64,000 nt of DNA from Candidatus Trichorickettsia mobilis. GTDB lineage: Bacteria > Pseudomonadota > Alphaproteobacteria > Rickettsiales > Rickettsiaceae. The translations under genes were made by a program, and so were the position numbers. Below the pieces are notes generated by a model that did not search any database, was not told where the DNA came from, and was given only the letters and a program-made list of their open reading frames with translations. This document shows, in pieces, positions 55,384-63,359 of this stretch. The stretch spans positions 1 to 64,000 of the forward strand of contig NZ_CP112932.1 in the NCBI RefSeq assembly GCF_034366785.1, in the 5' to 3' direction. Each line of letters opens with the position of its first letter. Position 1 is the stretch's first letter.

Positions 55384-56065
55384 TCTTCAACATCTAGCTA
55401 TAATCATGGATGGCAATGCCAGATGGGCAACGGCAAAAGGACTATCCAAAACTGAAGGGTACAAAAATGGAGCAGAAAGAGTAAAAAAGTTAATAGAGGT
55501 GGTAATGGAATATAATATTCCTTATTTGACTCTCTATGCTTTTTCTTATGAAAATTGGCAAAGATCAAGACGAGAAGTATCTTTTATAATTAATTTATTC
55601 AATTCTTATTTATCTAATGAAGCAGAATCATTAAATAAAAATAATATTAAATTAAAAGTGATCGGACACTTAAACAACATTGATAAATATACTAAGCAAC
55701 GAATAGCTGAAGCTGTAGAACTAACCAAGCATAATAATAAAATGACCTTATGTCTTGCTTTTAGCTATAGTAGTAAACTTGAAATCGTTGATGCTTATCA
55801 AAAAATTATTGATGCTAAATTATCGACATTATCTGTGGATGACTTTAAGCAATATCTCTATGATCCTGAGATGCCTGATGTCGACTTATTAATCCGTACT
55901 GGTAACGTATTAAGAATCAGTAATTTTTTATTATGGCAATCAGCATATGCTGAGTTGTTTTTTACTGAGAAATATTGGCCGGATTTTGATAGAGAAGATT
56001 TGATTGCTGCACTAGCTGACTATTCAACACGAAAACGTACTTTTGGAGGAAGGTCTCATGCCTAA
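55373..56065 (+). CDS. uppS: Undecaprenyl diphosphate synthase
   Basis: UppS makes the C55 lipid carrier for wall and envelope polymers. The 230-residue product has IIMDGNARWATAKGLSKTEG near 9-28 with the catalytic Asp, LTLYAFSYENWQRSR and FLLWQSAYAELFFTEKYWPD with the metal-binding Glu. One block is odd: the usual RTxGExRISNF reads RTGNVLRISNF, so the conserved Glu of that block is replaced by Val. The other active-site residues are kept. cdsA overlaps by 23 bases, matching the common uppS-cdsA order. Confidence 0.93.
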   Translation: MKPNLQHLAIIMDGNARWATAKGLSKTEGYKNGAERVKKLIEVVMEYNIPYLTLYAFSYENWQRSRREVSFIINLFNSYLSNEAESLNKNNIKLKVIGHLNNIDKYTKQRIAEAVELTKHNNKMTLCLAFSYSSKLEIVDAYQKIIDAKLSTLSVDDFKQYLYDPEMPDVDLLIRTGNVLRISNFLLWQSAYAELFFTEKYWPDFDREDLIAALADYSTRKRTFGGRSHA

Positions 56066-56705
56066 CTTTGTACTACGGATTATATCTAGCATCGTCCTAG
56101 TTATATTATTTGTTGCTTCTATATTATGGCTTCCACCATTATTTTGCCTTTGCATGATATTAGTAGCCAGTGGTATGTATTATGAATGGTATAAAATGAC
56201 TCAGGATCATATAGTACATTTATTATTAGGGTTAGTCATTATTTCAATTCCAGTTATAACGTTGATTCTGATAAACTCTCAACCTCAGCATCAATGGTTA
56301 TTGCTAGGATATTTTATCATGATCTGGTCAGTTGATACTTTTGCAATGATTGGTGGCAAAATTCTACAAGGGCCAAAACTTGCTCCATTTTTGAGTCCTA
56401 AAAAAACCTGGAGCGGCTTAGTTGTTGGTGTCATTAGCAGCGGCATAATTGTAATTGCTTTTGACACAATAATAGATAATAAAATATCGCATTATTATCA
56501 ACTAAATCGATTTTATTTGATGTTAAATACAGGAATTCTTGCTATAATAGCTCAAGTAAGCGATTTGTTCATTTCTTATTTTAAACGTTATCATCAAATC
56601 AAAGATAGTGGTAATATCATACCAGGACATGGCGGCGTACTTGACCGATTCGATAGTATTATTTTAACTGCTCCAATATTATTTTATACAATTTATATAT
56701 TATGA
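56043..56705 (+). CDS. cdsA: Phosphatidate cytidylyltransferase
   Basis: CdsA makes CDP-diacylglycerol for phospholipids. The 220-residue product has several membrane helices and the complete family signature near 185-212, SYFKRYHQIKDSGNIIPGHG followed by GVLDRFDS. It is shorter than E. coli CdsA (about 285) but similar to the compact forms of Rickettsiales. GGAGG stands a few bases before the ATG inside uppS. It overlaps the ftsB-like gene by four bases. Confidence 0.93.
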   Translation: MEEGLMPNFVLRIISSIVLVILFVASILWLPPLFCLCMILVASGMYYEWYKMTQDHIVHLLLGLVIISIPVITLILINSQPQHQWLLLGYFIMIWSVDTFAMIGGKILQGPKLAPFLSPKKTWSGLVVGVISSGIIVIAFDTIIDNKISHYYQLNRFYLMLNTGILAIIAQVSDLFISYFKRYHQIKDSGNIIPGHGGVLDRFDSIILTAPILFYTIYIL

Positions 56706-57046
56706 GTTATTTGCGTTTAATTACTTTAACAAGATTCTCAAAACAATTGTTGTTTAATATCTTGCTTTTAATGTCGTTAGGGTATTTTATATTTCATACT
56801 ATTTATGGCGACCTTGGTGTTTTCGCTTACTTCAGGCTAAATCAACAACTAACAAAAACCCAAAGTATCCTTGAAGATTTAATGGCTAAAAATATTGAAC
56901 TAGAGCATCACGTTAAGCTTTTAAAATCTGGAGATAAGGATTTTTTAGAAGAAAAAGCTCGTAACATTTTAGGAATAGCGTCTCCGAGAGAGCTAATATT
57001 TTCAACAACTCAAGCATCAGTAATATCAAATGAGCAAAACCCATAA
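56702..57046 (+). CDS. FtsB/DivIC-like septum formation initiator
   Basis: The 114-residue product has one membrane helix near 17-37 (LLFNILLLMSLGYFIFHTIY) followed by a coiled coil (LRLNQQLTKTQSILEDLMAK-like heptads) and the DFLEEKARNILGIASPRELI segment typical of FtsB/DivIC proteins. These link the division proteins FtsQ and FtsL. It lies in the uppS-cdsA operon and overlaps the RNase D gene by 17 bases. Confidence 0.85.
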   Translation: MSYLRLITLTRFSKQLLFNILLLMSLGYFIFHTIYGDLGVFAYFRLNQQLTKTQSILEDLMAKNIELEHHVKLLKSGDKDFLEEKARNILGIASPRELIFSTTQASVISNEQNP

Positions 57047-57656
57047 TAACATAATAATGTTTCAAAACGATCTTCCAGATAATTTTGAAATACCAGGCGA
57101 TTTGGCAATTGATACCGAAACTATGGGACTCAACTTACAACGTGATCATCTTTGTTTACTGCAATTGAGTAATGGCGATGGTAATGCCTACTTGATCCAG
57201 TTTATTGATAAGAACTATGTAGCCCCTAATTTAAAGAAATTACTTGCTGATGAAAGTAGGTGCAAAATATTTCATTTTGCCAGATTTGATTTAGCTGCAA
57301 TAAAACATTATTTACAAACTGATTTGACAAATATTTTTTGTACCAAAATTGCCTCAAGATTAATTAGAACTTACACTGATGCTCATAGTTTAAAAGAATT
57401 GTGTCGGGAATTACTAAGCATTCAGATCTCTAAACAACAACAATCTTCTTACTGGGGCAATGATGAATTGACTAATGAACAAAAGGACTATGCAGCAAAA
57501 GATGTATTATATTTACATAAGATTCGTACTACATTACAAGATATGCTGATAAAAGCAGACCGGCTTGAACTTGCAAATAAGATTTTTGCATTTTTACCGA
57601 CTAGAGTGCAGCTGGATTTGATGGGATGGAGTGAGACAGACATCTTCCTCCACTAG
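57030..57656 (+). CDS. rnd: Ribonuclease D-like 3'-5' exonuclease
   Basis: The 208-residue product is the DEDD exonuclease core: LAIDTETMGLNLQRDHLCLL near 25-44 with the first Asp and Glu, HFARFDLAAIKHYL with the second Asp, LKELCRELL, and YAAKDVLYLHKIRTTL with the last Asp and Tyr. The HRDC domains of E. coli RNase D are absent; short versions occur in many alphaproteobacteria. It trims RNA 3' ends such as tRNA precursors. It is the last gene of the operon and stops two bases before a family B repeat. Confidence 0.92.
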   Translation: MSKTHNNIIMFQNDLPDNFEIPGDLAIDTETMGLNLQRDHLCLLQLSNGDGNAYLIQFIDKNYVAPNLKKLLADESRCKIFHFARFDLAAIKHYLQTDLTNIFCTKIASRLIRTYTDAHSLKELCRELLSIQISKQQQSSYWGNDELTNEQKDYAAKDVLYLHKIRTTLQDMLIKADRLELANKIFAFLPTRVQLDLMGWSETDIFLH

Positions 57657-57657
57657 A

Positions 57658-57786
57658 TATACTCGGTGAAAATCTGCGAATTGCGTTGTCGTATCTAAAT
57701 ATCTGTGCTCCTCACGTACTAAAGTACGCTGCGGTGCTCGAATTTGATACTCCTAGCACTTCTTGATTTTGACCTTCGTCTATCTC
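57658..57786. repeat. Repeat family B, copy 5
   Basis: ATACTCGGTGAAAATCTGCG, GCGTTGTCG, CACGTACTAAAGTACGCTGC in the centre and ACTCCTAGCACTTCTTGATT at the end: the best match to the copy at 3243. It begins directly after the RNase D stop. Confidence 0.78.
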
Positions 57787-57794
57787 AAACCTTA

Positions 57795-57960
57795 CAAAAG
57801 GTCATCCCGAACTAACGCAAATCATCCGAACACACGATGTCATCCCGAACTTGTTTCGGGATCTCATCAGGATTTCATAAGATCCCGAAACAAGTTCGGG
57901 AGACATCGTGTGTTCGGGATGACTTTTCTTCCTTCGGGAGACATTGTTTATTTGGGATCT
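57795..57960. repeat. Repeat family C, copy 3
   Basis: CGAACACACGATGTCATCCC and on (57827-57863) pairs with the sequence from GATCCCGAAACAAGTTCGGG to CATCGTGTGTTCG (57881-57916), with more CATCCCGAAC units outside. It ends 32 bases before the kdsD start and supplies a false N-terminal extension to that frame. Confidence 0.8.
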
Positions 57961-57991
57961 AGGACTATCACCATTATCACAAGAAGAACCT

Positions 57992-58942
57992 ATGACTAAC
58001 CACCAAACAACAGCTACCAGAGTAATTTTAGAAGAAGCTGCTGCATTATCTGAACTTGCTCAAAACATACCGTCATCTTTTACTAATTTGGTTGATTGCA
58101 TTATTAGTTTCAAAGGTAGAATAATACTTACCGGCATTGGTAAAAGTGGATATATTGCACGTAAAATTGCCGCAACTTTTGCCTCTACTGGAACTGCCGC
58201 TTTATATATTCACCCAGCTGAGGCCAGCCATGGTGATCTCGGAATGATCACTGAGCAAGATTTAGTGATGATGCTATCTAATTCTGGAGAAACTAAAGAA
58301 TTATTTGATATTATTAACTATTGTAAGCGGTTTGCTATAAAAATTGTGGCCATGACCATGAATCCTACATCTACTCTTGCTACTAATAGCGATTTTTTAT
58401 TGCCTATTCCTAAAATTAGAGAAGCTTCAACTATTATCGCCCCAACTACGTCTGCATTAATGATGTTGGCTCTTGGTGATGCTCTCACTGTAGCGGTACA
58501 AGAAGCAAAAGGATTTTCAAAAGATGATTTCCGTTTATATCATCCAGGTGGAAAAATTGGAGCAAATTTGCTTAAAGTCAAAGATTTAATGCGATCAGGT
58601 GACCAATTACCGCTAGTATACGAAAATACTGCTTTTACCGATACAATTATAACTATCACTCAAAAAAGTCTTGGTTGTGCAATAGTTATTAATACGCAGT
58701 ATAATTTAATTGGGATAATTACTGATGGAGATTTACGTAGACATTTAAAAGATATGTCTTCCTTAAAATATGCTTATGATGTCATGACGGCTAATCCTAA
58801 ATATATTTTACCAACGCAACTTGCAACTGAAGCGTTATATATCATGAATAATAACTCAATCACTGCCATTCCGGTAATTGAACAAGGAATATTAGTTGGT
58901 GTAATTCATATTCATGATTTGTTAAGAGTGGGCATTAGCTAG
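57992..58942 (+). CDS. kdsD: Arabinose-5-phosphate isomerase (KpsF/GutQ/KdsD family)
   Basis: KdsD makes arabinose 5-phosphate for Kdo of lipopolysaccharide. The 316-residue product has a SIS domain (RIILTGIGKSGYIARKIAAT near 41-60, LYIHPAEASHGDLGMI, LSNSGETKEL) and two CBS domains (VKDLMRSGDQLPL, GIITDGDLRRHLKDM, AYDVMTANPKYI). A TTG-started frame begins in the family C repeat; MTNHQTTATR at 57992 is the likely start. Presence of this enzyme implies Kdo synthesis in this lineage, if the other kds genes exist. mnhB follows after one base. Confidence 0.93.
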   Translation: MTNHQTTATRVILEEAAALSELAQNIPSSFTNLVDCIISFKGRIILTGIGKSGYIARKIAATFASTGTAALYIHPAEASHGDLGMITEQDLVMMLSNSGETKELFDIINYCKRFAIKIVAMTMNPTSTLATNSDFLLPIPKIREASTIIAPTTSALMMLALGDALTVAVQEAKGFSKDDFRLYHPGGKIGANLLKVKDLMRSGDQLPLVYENTAFTDTIITITQKSLGCAIVINTQYNLIGIITDGDLRRHLKDMSSLKYAYDVMTANPKYILPTQLATEALYIMNNNSITAIPVIEQGILVGVIHIHDLLRVGIS

Positions 58943-58943
58943 T

Positions 58944-59369
58944 GTGATTAAAAAAAATCTTTACAAATCACCAATTATAAAAACTATTACCAGGTTTATT
59001 ATTCCATATATATGCCTATATAGTTTATATATCCAGGTTAACGGTGAAATATCTCCTGGTGGAGGCTTTCAAGCCGGAGTAATCTTTGCTAGTGCTATTA
59101 TTGCTGCTGATCTGGTCTATAGTAAGAATTTAATGCATTTCTCTATTGGATTTTTACGAATAATTGCTGTAATTGGAGTAATGATATATACAGGAGTTGG
59201 TTTTATCCCTATGATATTCGATAGTTATTATTTAGATTATTCAGTACTAGCAAATGATAAATTTCTAGCCCAAACTATCGGAATTTTTACCATAGAACTA
59301 GGAGTAGGTCTAACAGTTGCTGCCGTAATGTACCTGATTTATTTTATCTTGCAGGAAACCCAAAACTAG
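58944..59369 (+). CDS. MnhB/MrpB-like Na+/H+ antiporter subunit
   Basis: The 141-residue product has four hydrophobic segments and the family pattern of the Mrp antiporter B subunit: a first helix ending QVNGEISPGGGFQAGVIFA, with the conserved PGGGFQ, and a final helix with FTIELGVGLTVAAVMYLIYF. Mrp antiporters need several subunits; no other one is adjacent here, so they lie elsewhere or this is a solitary survivor. The start is GTG one base after the kdsD stop. Confidence 0.88.
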   Translation: MIKKNLYKSPIIKTITRFIIPYICLYSLYIQVNGEISPGGGFQAGVIFASAIIAADLVYSKNLMHFSIGFLRIIAVIGVMIYTGVGFIPMIFDSYYLDYSVLANDKFLAQTIGIFTIELGVGLTVAAVMYLIYFILQETQN

Positions 59370-59460
59370 ATATCTTAGCCTATTTATAGTTTTGTTTATT
59401 GTAATTACGTACGTTATATGGTGCACTACAAAAGATGACAAAATAAATAAGAGTGTGAAT

Positions 59461-59709
59461 ATGACCATCTACACAACTACAGAAGCTAGATCTAAATTAT
59501 TTCAACTAGTTGATGAAACCAATAAAACACATCAACCAATATATATAAAAGGCAAGCGTAGCAATGCGGTGATTTTATCAGAGGAAGATTATGAATCTAT
59601 GCAGGAAACTTTATACTTATATTCTATACCAGGTTTAGTGGAATCAATACTTAAAGCTAGCGCAGAACCTATAGAAGAATGTGTTTCGCACGATGAAGTC
59701 TGGAAATAA
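59461..59709 (+). CDS. Phd/YefM-family antitoxin
   Basis: The 82-residue product starts MTIYTTTEARSKLFQLVDET, the typical Phd/YefM DNA-binding N-terminus, followed by PIYIKGKRSNAVILSEEDYE and a toxin-neutralising helix. An earlier in-frame start at 59392 would add 23 hydrophobic residues that do not belong to the family. Such antitoxins repress their own operon with the toxin as corepressor. The toxin gene follows after five bases. Confidence 0.9.
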   Translation: MTIYTTTEARSKLFQLVDETNKTHQPIYIKGKRSNAVILSEEDYESMQETLYLYSIPGLVESILKASAEPIEECVSHDEVWK

Positions 59710-59714
59710 TATTT

Positions 59715-59957
59715 ATGTTATATACCTTGGTATATTCTAAAGAATCTGAACGTGATGCGTATAAACTAAAAGCAGCTAAATTAGCAACAAAAGTAGAAAA
59801 ACTTTGTCAAGACTTAGCTAATAATCCAGAGCCAATTTATAGTAAAAAATTGTCCGGTGACTTATTTGGTAAGCGCTCGATAAGAATTAATTTACAAAAT
59901 AGATTAGTCTATGAGATTCTAGAAAAACAAAAAATAGTAAAAATACTAAAAATGTAG
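59715..59957 (+). CDS. Txe/YoeB-family toxin with a premature stop
   Basis: The 80-residue product matches YoeB-type ribosome-dependent mRNA endonucleases: YTLVYSKESERDAYKLKAAK, PIYSKKLSGDLFGKRSIRIN and RLVYEILEKQKIVKILKM. The family continues after KILKM with W-x-HY. Here TAG stands in place of the expected TGG, and the frame after it reads GHYG and then TAA at 59970-59972. The lost residues include the His and Tyr of the active site, so the toxin is very probably inactive through one base change (TGG to TAG). It stays in tandem with an intact antitoxin. Confidence 0.85.
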   Translation: MLYTLVYSKESERDAYKLKAAKLATKVEKLCQDLANNPEPIYSKKLSGDLFGKRSIRINLQNRLVYEILEKQKIVKILKM

Positions 59958-59985
59958 GGTCATTATGGGTAAATCTAATGATTCT

Positions 59986-60927
59986 TTAGTTGATGCTATT
60001 CATAATTGTCAGAAAATATTCTGGTAAGTCAGCTTCAATAGTTAGATCAAAACCCCATAGAGAAGAAGGAATAATAATTTTTCTTGCATGCAATAACATA
60101 GGTGGTTCATGTTTTGTTATTGAAGTAGAGTACTTCTTATCACCAATTATTGGGCACCCTAGTTTTAAAGCATGAAATCGTAATTGATGCATTCTACCGG
60201 TAAGCGGTATAAATTCTATTAGTGATCTCTTGCCATCAGTGGCTAATACTTTATATTTCGTAATTGCGAGCTTGCCATTATTATCATCCGCAACTTTCTC
60301 ATATACTCCAGTTCGGTTTTTGGCAATCATTCCTTGTATTTCTCCAGAGCTTTGTGGTGGCCTCCCATAGACAATAGCTAGATAAATTTTCTGAATAGTT
60401 TTATTAGAGAATGCAGTTGTTAATTTGTACGCTGTCAAATAATTCTTGGCAATTAATAACAAGCCACTAGTATCTTTATCTAATCTATGTACTAGCTTAA
60501 AATCATTTCCTTTAGTATTCAGATAACATAATGCATCTTGAATAGAGAGTCTAATTTTACTGCCTCCTTGAGTTGCAAGAGCATGAGGTTTATTGATAGC
60601 TAATAAATTATCATCTGAATATAGTTGATATTCCTGTAATAATTTACCAGCTAAATTTTTAATTGCTGGAGAGAAGCTCTGTTCTATTGATGATGATGAA
60701 TTAAATTTTATACTTACCCGTTCTTGAATTAATATTTTATCTCCATTCACTACACGAATACCAGCATGCACCTTACGACCATTAAGTTTAATTTGGCCTC
60801 GCCGCAGTAGTTGTTCAATGATTCCTTGAGTAAGCTCTGGATAATTTCGGCGCAAATATCGATCTAATCTGCTAGGAATCTCAACATTGACTGTAATACA
60901 TGTCATAAACCTACTCTTTTTATTCAA
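59986..60927 (-). CDS. Pseudouridine synthase, RluC/RluD family
   Basis: The 313-residue product has an N-terminal S4 RNA-binding domain (PSRLDRYLRRNYPELTQGII, LLRRGQIKLNGRKVHAGIRV) and the synthase core with the catalytic Asp in KLVHRLDKDTSGLLLIAKN, then AIVYGRPPQSSGEIQG and FIPLTGRMHQLRFHALKLGC. It modifies uridines in 23S rRNA; RluC is the more likely assignment than RluD but sequence alone does not settle it. It is convergent with the toxin gene. Confidence 0.92.
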   Translation of the reverse strand: MNKKSRFMTCITVNVEIPSRLDRYLRRNYPELTQGIIEQLLRRGQIKLNGRKVHAGIRVVNGDKILIQERVSIKFNSSSSIEQSFSPAIKNLAGKLLQEYQLYSDDNLLAINKPHALATQGGSKIRLSIQDALCYLNTKGNDFKLVHRLDKDTSGLLLIAKNYLTAYKLTTAFSNKTIQKIYLAIVYGRPPQSSGEIQGMIAKNRTGVYEKVADDNNGKLAITKYKVLATDGKRSLIEFIPLTGRMHQLRFHALKLGCPIIGDKKYSTSITKHEPPMLLHARKIIIPSSLWGFDLTIEADLPEYFLTIMNSIN

Positions 60928-60949
60928 ATGGAATTATATATAACCTTAA

Positions 60950-61011
60950 AGCCTGTCTTGAAAATTGATTAAATATGAACTAAAATATTTAGTCAATTTT
61001 CAAGACAGGCT
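60950..61011. repeat. 62-bp near-perfect hairpin element
   Basis: AGCCTGTCTTGAAAATTGA at 60950-60968 is exactly reverse-complemented at 60993-61011, and the inner TTAAATAT/ATATTTAG continue the stem, leaving a loop of about seven bases. It lies between divergent genes and ends five bases before the ATG of the DUF4153 gene, so a transcript crossing it would hide that start. Confidence 0.8.
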
Positions 61012-61016
61012 CTGAA

Positions 61017-62741
61017 ATGATAAAAAATTTTATCGATTCAAATATCTATCAATTAAAGAAAACCTTATGCCGTTTCTCTTTAGTGATATTGTGCAGTGTA
61101 TTCTTTACCTTACTTGCTTTACTTGCCTTGCTTGAACCCACTAAAATTATTGATGCTACAGATCTTGTAAGATGGTTATTGATCTTATTTTGTGGTTTTT
61201 TTTGGTTTTTAGCTGTTAAATTATTTGCAGAGAGTAATAATTATCGAGACAAATTCTATTATGCACTAAGCATACCAATATTTTTGCTGATAAGTTGGTA
61301 TTTATCTACTAAATCTACCATGAAACCTGACTTCATATTCTATTTTACTTTGATACTTTTTTTATCAATTTTTGTCAGTCCTTTTCTTTTTAAAAAAACA
61401 GATAACGAAATTGTCTGGAGCTTTAATTATCATGTCTACTTTAATTTGGCTTTTACTATTTTTGTAGCCATAGTACTTTTCCTAGGTATTAGTTTTATTG
61501 CCTTAACTCTTTATATTTTATTTGATATAAAAATTCCTGGTGAATTTTATTTTGGGAGTTGGATTGTTGTTTCATCATTCTTTGCTCCAATTTTTGCTTT
61601 ATTCAACTTTACTACTGACTGTTTTAAAAAATTAGATTATCTACCGCTAGGTCTAAAGATAATGATGAGCTATATATGTGTTCCATTATCAATTATCTAT
61701 CTAATTATTTTGTATATTTATATCATCAAAATAATGATCAATTGGCAATTGCCAGATGGTGGTATCGTCTATTTAGTATCTGGTTTTGCTGGTTTAGCAA
61801 TTTCCTCTTTTGTTGCGTCTTATCCGATAATTAATCAAGGAAAAAATATCATAAGTTACTTTTATCATTATTTTTTCAAATTAATGGTTGCACCTTTAAT
61901 ATTAATGGCTATTGCAATAGCGGCAAGAATTAATCAATACGGGTTTACTGAAGCCAGATATATGGTGCTAATATGGTTAATCTGGCTAATATCAGCAATT
62001 ATACTAGGTTTAATTAATAGTCGTACTAATACCATAAACAATATGCATAAGGTGGCGATTATTTTACTATTAATTGCTTTATTTAGCCCTTTGAGCGCAG
62101 AAAATGTTGCAAGCTATAGTCAATTTAATAGATTAACTCAGCTGCTAAAGAGTAAACAAACTGATCAACAGCGTTTATACGAAGATATTTACTCCATTGT
62201 TAATTATATGGTAAAAAGTAATAAAGTTAATAATTTAAAACTATTATTTATCGATCAACCTAATGCTTATATTAATATCACTGATCCTAAGTCACTTAAA
62301 GCAGAGGAGATAGTGAAGGAATTAGGGGTTACTGATCTGAAACATGAAAGTGATTTCAATATTACTTTTAACGATTTTTATTCCTACATTGATGATGGTA
62401 TCTTGATTGAAGAATATGATTTGCTAACCAGTATTTCTACTGTTAGGAAAATTATTAAAGTTAATGATCAACAACTGACTGTTTTTTTTGAACCAAGCAC
62501 TAGTATGCTTACTATTACCAATGAGAAAACTAACCATGTAGTTTATTTCAATCTCGAGAACATTCGACAACAATATATAGTTGATATACCAACAAAACGT
62601 TTTATAGCAGTAGAGTCAGTTGACCGTAAGTTGCGTGTAAAGCTATTATTAACCCAAATCGGTGGTACTATCTATAACCAAAAGCCAACAATCAATTCAT
62701 TAACAGGGCTGATACTGATTAAAATCAAAGACTCTGAATAA
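61017..62741 (+). CDS. DUF4153-family membrane protein
   Basis: The 574-residue product has about ten membrane helices in its first 370 residues (for example SLVILCSVFFTLLALLALLE and KVAIILLLIALFSPLSAENV) and a soluble C-terminal part of about 200 residues outside the membrane. The N-terminal helices with FKKLDYLPLGLKIMMSYICV fit the DUF4153 family, whose function is unknown. The start lies five bases from a strong hairpin and has no Shine-Dalgarno. Confidence 0.78.
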   Translation: MIKNFIDSNIYQLKKTLCRFSLVILCSVFFTLLALLALLEPTKIIDATDLVRWLLILFCGFFWFLAVKLFAESNNYRDKFYYALSIPIFLLISWYLSTKSTMKPDFIFYFTLILFLSIFVSPFLFKKTDNEIVWSFNYHVYFNLAFTIFVAIVLFLGISFIALTLYILFDIKIPGEFYFGSWIVVSSFFAPIFALFNFTTDCFKKLDYLPLGLKIMMSYICVPLSIIYLIILYIYIIKIMINWQLPDGGIVYLVSGFAGLAISSFVASYPIINQGKNIISYFYHYFFKLMVAPLILMAIAIAARINQYGFTEARYMVLIWLIWLISAIILGLINSRTNTINNMHKVAIILLLIALFSPLSAENVASYSQFNRLTQLLKSKQTDQQRLYEDIYSIVNYMVKSNKVNNLKLLFIDQPNAYINITDPKSLKAEEIVKELGVTDLKHESDFNITFNDFYSYIDDGILIEEYDLLTSISTVRKIIKVNDQQLTVFFEPSTSMLTITNEKTNHVVYFNLENIRQQYIVDIPTKRFIAVESVDRKLRVKLLLTQIGGTIYNQKPTINSLTGLILIKIKDSE

Positions 62742-62829
62742 AAATATCAGAAAAATTCTTTTCTTTTTGGCTTATTGACATACTGATTATTTTAGAATAG
62801 AGTGGTTTCTTCATGTACTTAAGCAAATT

Positions 62830-63225
62830 ATGTATTTATTTATTATAGTTTTTATTGCAATAATAATTTCTGGCTGTGCAACCGTTTTTTCTGGCGCTCG
62901 TCAGACTTTGCACATTCAAGCCATTGATATAAAAAATAACGACATTTTAGAACAAGCGAGATGCACTGTTATGGATGAAGCTGGAGGAAGCTATTATATC
63001 ACCAATAATCCTGGTACAGTAACTGTTACCAGATCTTCTGGCCCTATATCAGTATTGTGTAAAGCCGATGGTTATAAGCAGCTTAATACTTCTGTTGGTG
63101 ATAGCTTTAACCCTGCATCTCTGATAAATGTAATATTCTGGCCTGGTTTTTTAGTTGACGCTGCTACTGGGGCGTATAAAAAATTCCCTTCACATTACTT
63201 AGTTGCGATGGAGAAAAGTAACTAA
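62830..63225 (+). CDS. Small lipoprotein with PEGA-like domain
   Basis: The 131-residue product has a lipoprotein signal peptide with lipobox ISGC (Cys near 16), then CATVFSGARQTLHIQAIDIK and a beta-rich stretch (GTVTVTRSSGPISVLCKADG) resembling PEGA-type surface modules. It probably sits in the outer membrane facing the periplasm. Function is unknown; such CATVFSG lipoproteins are widespread in Gram-negative bacteria. tRNA-Arg follows after 22 bases. Confidence 0.8.
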   Translation: MYLFIIVFIAIIISGCATVFSGARQTLHIQAIDIKNNDILEQARCTVMDEAGGSYYITNNPGTVTVTRSSGPISVLCKADGYKQLNTSVGDSFNPASLINVIFWPGFLVDAATGAYKKFPSHYLVAMEKSN

Positions 63226-63247
63226 GTAATGTAAATAATTATATTCT

Positions 63248-63324
63248 GCACCCGTAGCTCAATTGGATAGAGCATATGACTACGGATCATAAGGTTAGGG
63301 GTTCAAATCCTCTCGGGTGCGCCA
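63248..63324 (+). tRNA. tRNA-Arg (ACG)
   Basis: Acceptor GCACCCG with CGGGTGC, D arm GCTC/GAGC, anticodon stem TATGA/TCATA with loop CTACGGA giving anticodon ACG (A34 normally becomes inosine), T stem AGGGG/CCTCT with TTCAAAT loop, and encoded CCA at 63322-63324. A T-run follows directly and could serve termination. Confidence 0.97.
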
Positions 63325-63359
63325 TTTTTTTATTCAATTTCACTTATATTTATATCTTG

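Noticed and set aside
57763-57999. Plus-strand frame of 78 residues
   Set aside because: It consists of family B and C repeats and overlaps the kdsD start; no protein family is visible.
59392-59460. Upstream start of the antitoxin
   Set aside because: The extra 23 residues are hydrophobic and foreign to the Phd/YefM family; ATG at 59461 gives the normal N-terminus.
3240-60011. CRISPR array
   Set aside because: The repeats are dispersed palindromes, not regularly spaced direct repeats with unique spacers, and no cas gene is present.
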